From assembly GCA_026982175.1 (NCBI GenBank), contig JALSHP010000351.1:1-9733 (forward strand): a stretch of 9,733 bases of DNA, given 5' to 3'. Position numbers and translations under genes: made by a program. This document shows positions 5,900 to 9,733 of the stretch, one piece after another. Source of the stretch: Campylobacteraceae bacterium. GTDB taxonomy: Bacteria; Campylobacterota; Campylobacteria; Campylobacterales; Sulfurovaceae. Numbering within the stretch: the first letter of the stretch is position 1; each line of letters opens with the position of its first letter. The notes beneath the pieces are model-generated. The model saw only the letters and a list, made by a program, of their open reading frames with translations, had not been told where the DNA came from and did no database searches.

Positions 5900-5928
5900 A
5901 TTATATCGGTAAAATAGCCTTCTTGCAA
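5900..5928 (-). promoter_or_regulatory. Candidate promoter of the PhyH-family gene
   Basis: TATAAT (5905 to 5900) is a consensus -10, with TTGCAA (5928 to 5923; 4/6 match to TTGACA) 17 bases upstream. The predicted start near 5893 leaves a 24-base leader containing the ribosome site. It lies in the 177-base divergent gap (5870-6046), which is otherwise AT-rich with no other recognisable feature. Confidence 0.6.
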
Positions 5929-5996
5929 AATCTAATTCAAATATTTTCTTAAAAAATAAACCTAATAATAAATAATATTTTATAACAGTTTTATTG

Positions 5997-6005
5997 TGAT
6001 ATACT
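5997..6005 (+). promoter_or_regulatory. Candidate extended -10 promoter of the lytic transglycosylase gene
   Basis: TGATATACT reads as an extended -10 element (TG, one base, TATACT). A transcription start near 6012 would give a leader of about 35 bases, containing AAGGAG five bases before the TTG start. No convincing -35 is seen, as expected for an extended -10 promoter. Confidence 0.5.
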
Positions 6006-6046
6006 AATCATATTACATCTATAGCATATCTATTAAAGGAGTCATT

Positions 6047-7090
6047 TTGTCTATTTTTAAACTCTTCTGTACCTTTTTCTTTCTCTTTGAGGTCTCATTT
6101 GCACTTGATTACAACAAGAAAACTGAAGTAAAAAAGTTTATCAACAAGATGAATAAAGATTTTAACTATAACAAATCTTATCTCAAAATGCTTTTTAAGC
6201 ATATCAAAGAGAAACCTTATGTAATAGAAAAAAAATCAAAAAAAGTAATAAATAAAAAAGTAATAAAGAAAAAAATAATAAGTAAAAAGAAGCGAGTCCA
6301 AGGGGCATGGGATATCTATCAACGAATGCATTTAGAACACAATCAAACTGCTTTAGGGGCAAAATTTATGCATCAACATACCAAAGCACTCAAAAAAGCC
6401 CATAAACGCTATGGCGTTCCTCCTGAATACATTACAGCTATTATTGGCATAGAGAGCTACTATGGTAAAAACCGTGGAAGATACTATGTTTTTGATGCTT
6501 TGACACATCTAGCCTTTGGCAAAGGTGAGCGAAAGAAATTCTACCAATATGAACTACAAGAGTTTCTACGCATGTGCTACCGTGAACAAGTTGAGCCTCG
6601 CAGGGTTAAAGGGTCAAGTTCTGGGGCGATTGGTCTAGCCCAATTTATGCCAAGTAACTACCGACACTATGCCGTAGATTTCAACAATGACAAAAAAATT
6701 CGTATCTCACAAGCTACCGATGCCATAGGGAGTATTGCCAATTACTTTAAAGAGAATGGATGGGAAAAAGAGATGCCTGTCGCCACACGGGTTCATTATG
6801 AAGGCAATAGGTTCAATGATTTTAAAACAGGTTACAAAGAGAAGTATCCTAGAAAAAAACTCATTGGCATTAAACCAAGAAGATATTTCCCATATAAAAA
6901 AGAGGTTAGACTCATTAAACTAGAACGAGAGAAATATGATGAACTTTGGTATGGTACAGACAACTTTTATGTTATTACACGCTATAACCATAGTGCCTAT
7001 TATGCCATGGCGGTGCATCAACTGGCACAGAAGATAAAAAAGGCTTACAAAAGCAAATACAACCATTTAAAAAATAAAAAGTTGTATTGA
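6047..7090 (+). CDS. MltB-family (GH103, SLT_2) lytic transglycosylase
   Basis: Periplasmic murein hydrolase that cleaves the MurNAc-GlcNAc bond with formation of 1,6-anhydroMurNAc, used in wall turnover or in making gaps for envelope machines. It has 347 residues. A signal peptide at 1-19 ends at SFA|L and has no lipobox, so it is predicted to be soluble, unlike the E. coli MltB lipoprotein. The catalytic core starts near residue 86 (GAWDIYQRM), with the catalytic Glu136 in AIIGIESYYG, then FDALTHLAF and SSSGAIGLAQFMPSNYRHYAVDFNNDK (about 192-217), and ends with TRYNHSAYYAMAVHQLAQ. The start is TTG, supported by AAGGAG at 6036-6041 with 5-base spacing. Oddly, a lysine-rich segment, residues 62-83, made of pentapeptide repeats, sits between the N-terminal helices and the core. 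It converges with carA, 9 bases away. Confidence 0.9.
   Translation: MSIFKLFCTFFFLFEVSFALDYNKKTEVKKFINKMNKDFNYNKSYLKMLFKHIKEKPYVIEKKSKKVINKKVIKKKIISKKKRVQGAWDIYQRMHLEHNQTALGAKFMHQHTKALKKAHKRYGVPPEYITAIIGIESYYGKNRGRYYVFDALTHLAFGKGERKKFYQYELQEFLRMCYREQVEPRRVKGSSSGAIGLAQFMPSNYRHYAVDFNNDKKIRISQATDAIGSIANYFKENGWEKEMPVATRVHYEGNRFNDFKTGYKEKYPRKKLIGIKPRRYFPYKKEVRLIKLEREKYDELWYGTDNFYVITRYNHSAYYAMAVHQLAQKIKKAYKSKYNHLKNKKLY
6239..6298 (+). repeat. 15-base in-frame tandem repeat in the transglycosylase gene
   Basis: Three near-identical 15-base units at 6239-6253, 6254-6268 and 6269-6283 (AAAAAAGTAATAAAT, then AAAAAAGTAATAAAG, then AAAAAAATAATAAGT) are followed by a degenerate fourth unit. They encode KKVIN, KKVIK, KKIIS and KKKRV (residues 65-84). 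As the unit length is a multiple of three, copy-number change would keep the frame, whereas slippage in the A runs would not. Confidence 0.85.
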
Positions 7091-7099
7091 GTAAAAGGA

Positions 7100-8230
7100 T
7101 TAAAGCATCTCTCTAAACTCCGCAAAGATATACGCCGACTCTTTAGGTCCAGGACTCGCTTCTGGGTGATGTTGTACGGACATTGATGGGGAGTCATTGT
7201 ACTTTAAACCCTCAATGGTGTTATCAAACAAGTTTTTGTGCGTGACCGTTGCCACTTCTACGATGTTTTCAGGTACATTGTAGTTATGATTTTGAGCCGT
7301 TACTTCAACAATATTTTGACCATTCATCACAGGATGATTTCCCCCATGGTGACCAAACTTTAGTTTGTAGGTCTCATAACCATGGGCAATAGAGAGCAGT
7401 TGATGCCCAAGACAGATACCAAAGAGTGGGATTTTAGCCTCTATTAATGCTTTAATCTTTTTTTGCTCATTTTTTAAGATGAGTGGGTCCCCAGGTCCAT
7501 TAGAGAGAAATACACCATCTATCTTTTTGGCTTCATAGAGTCCAATAATAATATCAGCTTCCATATCATTTGGTACAACTTCTACTTCCATTCCTGCGTG
7601 GGTAAGCTCATTTAAAATGTTTCGCTTAATCCCAAAATCTAAAGCAATAATCTTTTTAGAAGTATTGGGCTTTTCATACTCAAATTTTGTCTCAGAATAA
7701 CGTGCTGTATTGTGTACATAGGCTTCTTTTGTACTCACTTGTTCAATATAATTAATATCTTCAATACGTGGCGCATCAGCTAAAAGTTTTTTGAGTTCAT
7801 CTTTATCATGAATTTCTGTTGAAACAATCATCTCCATTGACCCCTCAGCTCTTAGCATCTTGGTAATAAAACGGGTATCTATATCACAAATTCCTAAAAC
7901 ATTATGTTTTTTTAACAAAGCATCTAGGCTCTCTTCACATCGAAAGTTAGAGGGTCTATCTTGATAGGAACGCACAATAATCCCTTTACAAAAAGCCCCT
8001 TTACTCTCCATATCTTGTGCATTACACCCTACATTACCAATCTCTGGGGTGGTAAACGTTACAAACTGTCCAGCATACGAAGGGTCGGTGACTATCTCTT
8101 GATAACCTGTCATCGAGGTGTTAAAAACCACTTCCCCTACGCTTGTTCCCTCTGCACCAAAACTTTTTGCTTCAAGTAAGATCCCATTTTCAAAATACAA
8201 TGAAATTTTCTTTAAGTTTTTACTCGCCAT
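7100..8230 (-). CDS. carA: Carbamoyl-phosphate synthase small (glutamine amidotransferase) subunit
   Basis: Hydrolyses glutamine and channels ammonia to the large subunit CarB, which makes carbamoyl phosphate for pyrimidine and arginine synthesis. The length of 376 residues is normal. The N-terminal CPSase small-chain domain (about 5-135) has FNTSMTGYQEIVTDPSYAGQ and the PEIGNVG motif. The class I amidotransferase domain (about 200-376) has LSNGPGDP (252-259), the nucleophile Cys273 in GICLGHQ, and the catalytic His355 and Glu357 in HHPEASPGP, so the triad is intact. The ATG overlaps the stop of the DUF507 gene by one base (TAATG), and its ribosome site GAGGA lies in the last codons of that gene. 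carB is not in the window. It is the last visible gene of the purA–DUF507–carA transcript, converging with the transglycosylase gene; no terminator hairpin is seen in the 9-base gap. Confidence 0.97.
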   Translation of the reverse strand: MASKNLKKISLYFENGILLEAKSFGAEGTSVGEVVFNTSMTGYQEIVTDPSYAGQFVTFTTPEIGNVGCNAQDMESKGAFCKGIIVRSYQDRPSNFRCEESLDALLKKHNVLGICDIDTRFITKMLRAEGSMEMIVSTEIHDKDELKKLLADAPRIEDINYIEQVSTKEAYVHNTARYSETKFEYEKPNTSKKIIALDFGIKRNILNELTHAGMEVEVVPNDMEADIIIGLYEAKKIDGVFLSNGPGDPLILKNEQKKIKALIEAKIPLFGICLGHQLLSIAHGYETYKLKFGHHGGNHPVMNGQNIVEVTAQNHNYNVPENIVEVATVTHKNLFDNTIEGLKYNDSPSMSVQHHPEASPGPKESAYIFAEFREML

Positions 8231-8781
8231 TAAAGCATTCCTCTTTTTTTCAACTCTTCTTCATAGAGACGTTCATAAACCAACTCATACTCAACTGACC
8301 CTGGTACATACTCTTTTTTCATATTTTTAATCTTCTCATAGACAATATCATCCATCGCATCATAAGCATCAGAAAAGGCTTTAAATGCTTTAAAAATAAC
8401 ATTACGCACTTGGTTGTCATTGACTTCATACTCTAGTAAATAGTTCTCGTAAAGCTCATCTAAAATTAAATGTGATACTTCATTGTAACGGTCATCATAA
8501 TTCATAATAACCCCAAAATCTGGTGCTAAACGCTTTTTAATCATAAAGAAAAGTTCACGCTCTTTAACTTGTTGAATCTCTATTTCATCATAATTTTCAT
8601 CAAGCATCTCTTCGACTTTGGCATCAAGCTTTTTCTCTTGTTCAAGATTGGCATCAATAATCATTTTACACGCTTCAACCACTGCCTCTTTACCTTTTGG
8701 CATTGTTACAAAATCGGCATTGGCTAAATCAATTCCAATCTTAGTAGCCACATAACCTGTCTGTTTTGCTTTTAGTCTCAT
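8230..8781 (-). CDS. DUF507 family protein with two tandem DUF507-like halves
   Basis: A cytosolic, highly charged, all-helical protein of 183 residues when started at ATG 8781 (MRLKAKQTGYVATKIG). DUF507 proteins of other phyla are about 90 residues and begin MRL; this one is about twice that. The first half (1 to about 90) carries the family pattern, KLDAKVEEMLDENYDEIE then ERELFFMIKKRLAPDFG. The second half (about 95-183) repeats the layout less exactly (NEVSHLILDELYENYLLE, then YEKIKNMKK and EELKKRGML). No catalytic residues, cysteines or membrane segments are evident, and the function is unknown. It lies between purA (9 bases away) and carA (one-base overlap), so it is translationally coupled to both and may be expressed with nucleotide synthesis. 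A GTG at 8787 is possible as a start but overlaps the ribosome site. I recall the same neighbourhood in Campylobacter. Confidence 0.88.
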   Translation of the reverse strand: MRLKAKQTGYVATKIGIDLANADFVTMPKGKEAVVEACKMIIDANLEQEKKLDAKVEEMLDENYDEIEIQQVKERELFFMIKKRLAPDFGVIMNYDDRYNEVSHLILDELYENYLLEYEVNDNQVRNVIFKAFKAFSDAYDAMDDIVYEKIKNMKKEYVPGSVEYELVYERLYEEELKKRGML

Positions 8782-8786
8782 CTTCA

Positions 8787-8792
8787 CTCCTT
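8787..8792 (-). promoter_or_regulatory. Ribosome binding site that fixes the DUF507 start
   Basis: On the minus strand AAGGAG overlaps the purA stop codon TAA and lies five bases before ATG 8781. The upstream in-frame GTG (8787-8785) begins inside this site and so cannot use it. This argues for ATG 8781 and for coupled translation from purA. Confidence 0.8.
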
Positions 8793-9733
8793 AGCGAATT
8801 ATTGTGTCATCTCTTTGAGGACTTGTGGAGATAATCCCCATTTTAGTACCTATCATACCCTCTAATGCTTCAATGTAATCTTTAGCCGTTTGTGGTAACT
8901 CATCAAAGACTTGGCATCCCTCTGTTTTGTCCCAACCTACAAACGATTTATAGATGGGTTTTGCATCTTCTAAATCATACGGTACATAGTCAATCTCTTT
9001 ACCATCTATCTCATAAGCAACACATACTTTAACCTCATCAAAACCATCAAGTACATCTAGTTTCATCAGTGCTACTTGATCAACCCCATTTACTCTTACA
9101 GCGTGTCGCATCGCAACTGCATCAAACCAACCACATCGTCGTGGTCGCCCTGTGGTTGTCCCAAATTCATGACCATTTTTACGCAAAAGCTCACCCTCTG
9201 CCCCAAAATCTTCACTCGGAAAAGGTCCATTACCCACACGCGTACAGTAAGCTTTGGCAATCCCTGTTACTTTACCTAAATCTTTAGGATTAATCCCTAA
9301 ACCCGAACATGCTCCCGCACTGACCGTTGTTGAAGAGGTCACATAAGGGTAAGTTCCATGGTCAATGTCAAGCATTGTTCCTTGAGCTCCCTCTAAAAGA
9401 ACTTTTTTACCCTCATCTAAAATTTTCCACATCATTTGTGTGGTATCGGTAATGTGTGGCACTAACACTTTTGCATAGCCATCAAGTTCAGCTTTAAGAG
9501 TCTCTTTTACAGGTGTTTCTATCTCCATAACATCAAAAATGGCTCTGTTTACTGTAAAAAATTCTACAATTTTAGATGAGAGTTTTTCTGTGTCAAGCAG
9601 TTCACCCATTCGGTGTCCGACACGTGCAATCTTATCGCCATAAGCAGGTCCAATTCCCTTACCTGTTGTTCCAATGGCTTTGTCACCTTTTAAGCGTTCA
9701 CGTGCTTGGTCAATGAGTGCATGATACGGCAAC
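8791..9733 (-). CDS. purA: Adenylosuccinate synthetase, N-terminal part outside the window
   Basis: Joins IMP and aspartate with GTP to make adenylosuccinate, the first committed step to AMP. The visible 314 or so residues correspond to the family from about residue 110 onward, beginning LPYHALIDQARER. The N-terminal P-loop region (GDEGKGK in the family) is beyond the right edge. The first visible codon of the clear frame is TTG (9732-9730), which is an internal Leu, not the start. Visible family motifs are IGTTGKGIGPAY near the beginning, LLEGAQGTMLDIDHGTYP, VTSSTTVSAGACSGLG, and the IMP/GTP segment TTTGRPRRCGWFDAVAMRHA. The C-terminus STSPQRDDTI is also typical. The total would be about 415-420 residues. 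It is the first visible gene of a compact leftward transcript with the DUF507 gene and carA. Confidence 0.96.
   Translation of the reverse strand, partial: LPYHALIDQARERLKGDKAIGTTGKGIGPAYGDKIARVGHRMGELLDTEKLSSKIVEFFTVNRAIFDVMEIETPVKETLKAELDGYAKVLVPHITDTTQMMWKILDEGKKVLLEGAQGTMLDIDHGTYPYVTSSTTVSAGACSGLGINPKDLGKVTGIAKAYCTRVGNGPFPSEDFGAEGELLRKNGHEFGTTTGRPRRCGWFDAVAMRHAVRVNGVDQVALMKLDVLDGFDEVKVCVAYEIDGKEIDYVPYDLEDAKPIYKSFVGWDKTEGCQVFDELPQTAKDYIEALEGMIGTKMGIISTSPQRDDTIIR

Noticed and set aside
8230..8787. GTG at 8787 as the start of the DUF507 protein (185 residues)
   Set aside because: The GTG overlaps the AAGGAG ribosome site; ATG 8781 has correct spacing and gives the family's usual MRL start.
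9069..9287. Overlapping plus-strand frames of 67-72 residues
   Set aside because: They are antisense to conserved purA motifs and show no protein-like features.
9730..9732. TTG at 9732 as the purA start
   Set aside because: The sequence LPYHALIDQ is internal to PurA, and the P-loop region is missing, so the gene runs past the window edge.

Overview
The window looks like chromosomal DNA of a Campylobacterota bacterium (epsilonproteobacterial lineage), most likely a Sulfurimonas/Sulfurovum-type organism. The reasons are low G+C, dense gene packing, AT-rich promoters, a purA–DUF507–carA cluster of the kind I recall from Campylobacter and relatives, a trxA/trxB pair, and a double-length DUF507 protein. 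The assignment is by gene content and recalled family knowledge, not by a search. Nearly all bases are coding. No tRNA, rRNA, CRISPR array, insertion sequence or phage gene was seen.

Left part (1-2086, minus strand): three genes read leftwards that look like one metal-acquisition unit. They are a 92-residue exported Cys/His-rich protein, a 388-residue outer-membrane beta-barrel with histidine clusters, and the N-terminal 189 residues of a ZnuA-type metal-binding protein of an ABC importer, cut by the left edge. Together they suggest a route for zinc (or a similar metal) across the outer membrane to a periplasmic carrier. The permease and ATPase are not in view.

Next (2158-3542, plus strand): queF, the nitrile reductase of queuosine synthesis, is followed after 3 bases by a 118-residue protein. 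That protein resembles the second half of QueF but has no cysteine and none of the QueF active-site residues. A 159-residue acidic protein with one N-terminal membrane anchor follows.

Middle (3563-4963, minus strand): the thioredoxin system, trxA then trxB, separated by a strong hairpin terminator. trxA has a near-consensus sigma-70 promoter (TTGACA, 17 bases, TATAAA) just after the upstream gene and a leader of about 86 bases holding two dyads. Upstream (5087-5869) is a PhyH-type Fe(II)/2-oxoglutarate dioxygenase of unknown substrate. Divergent from it (6047-7090, plus) is an MltB-family lytic transglycosylase that starts with TTG and carries an in-frame 15-base tandem repeat coding for lysine-rich pentapeptides.

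Right part (7100-9733, minus strand): purA (truncated by the right edge), a duplicated-DUF507 protein and carA are packed with 1-9 base junctions and are surely one transcript, joining purine (AMP) and pyrimidine/arginine (carbamoyl phosphate) synthesis. The least-described items are the QueF-like partner, the Cys/His protein of the metal operon, the trxA leader, and the pentapeptide repeat in the transglycosylase.
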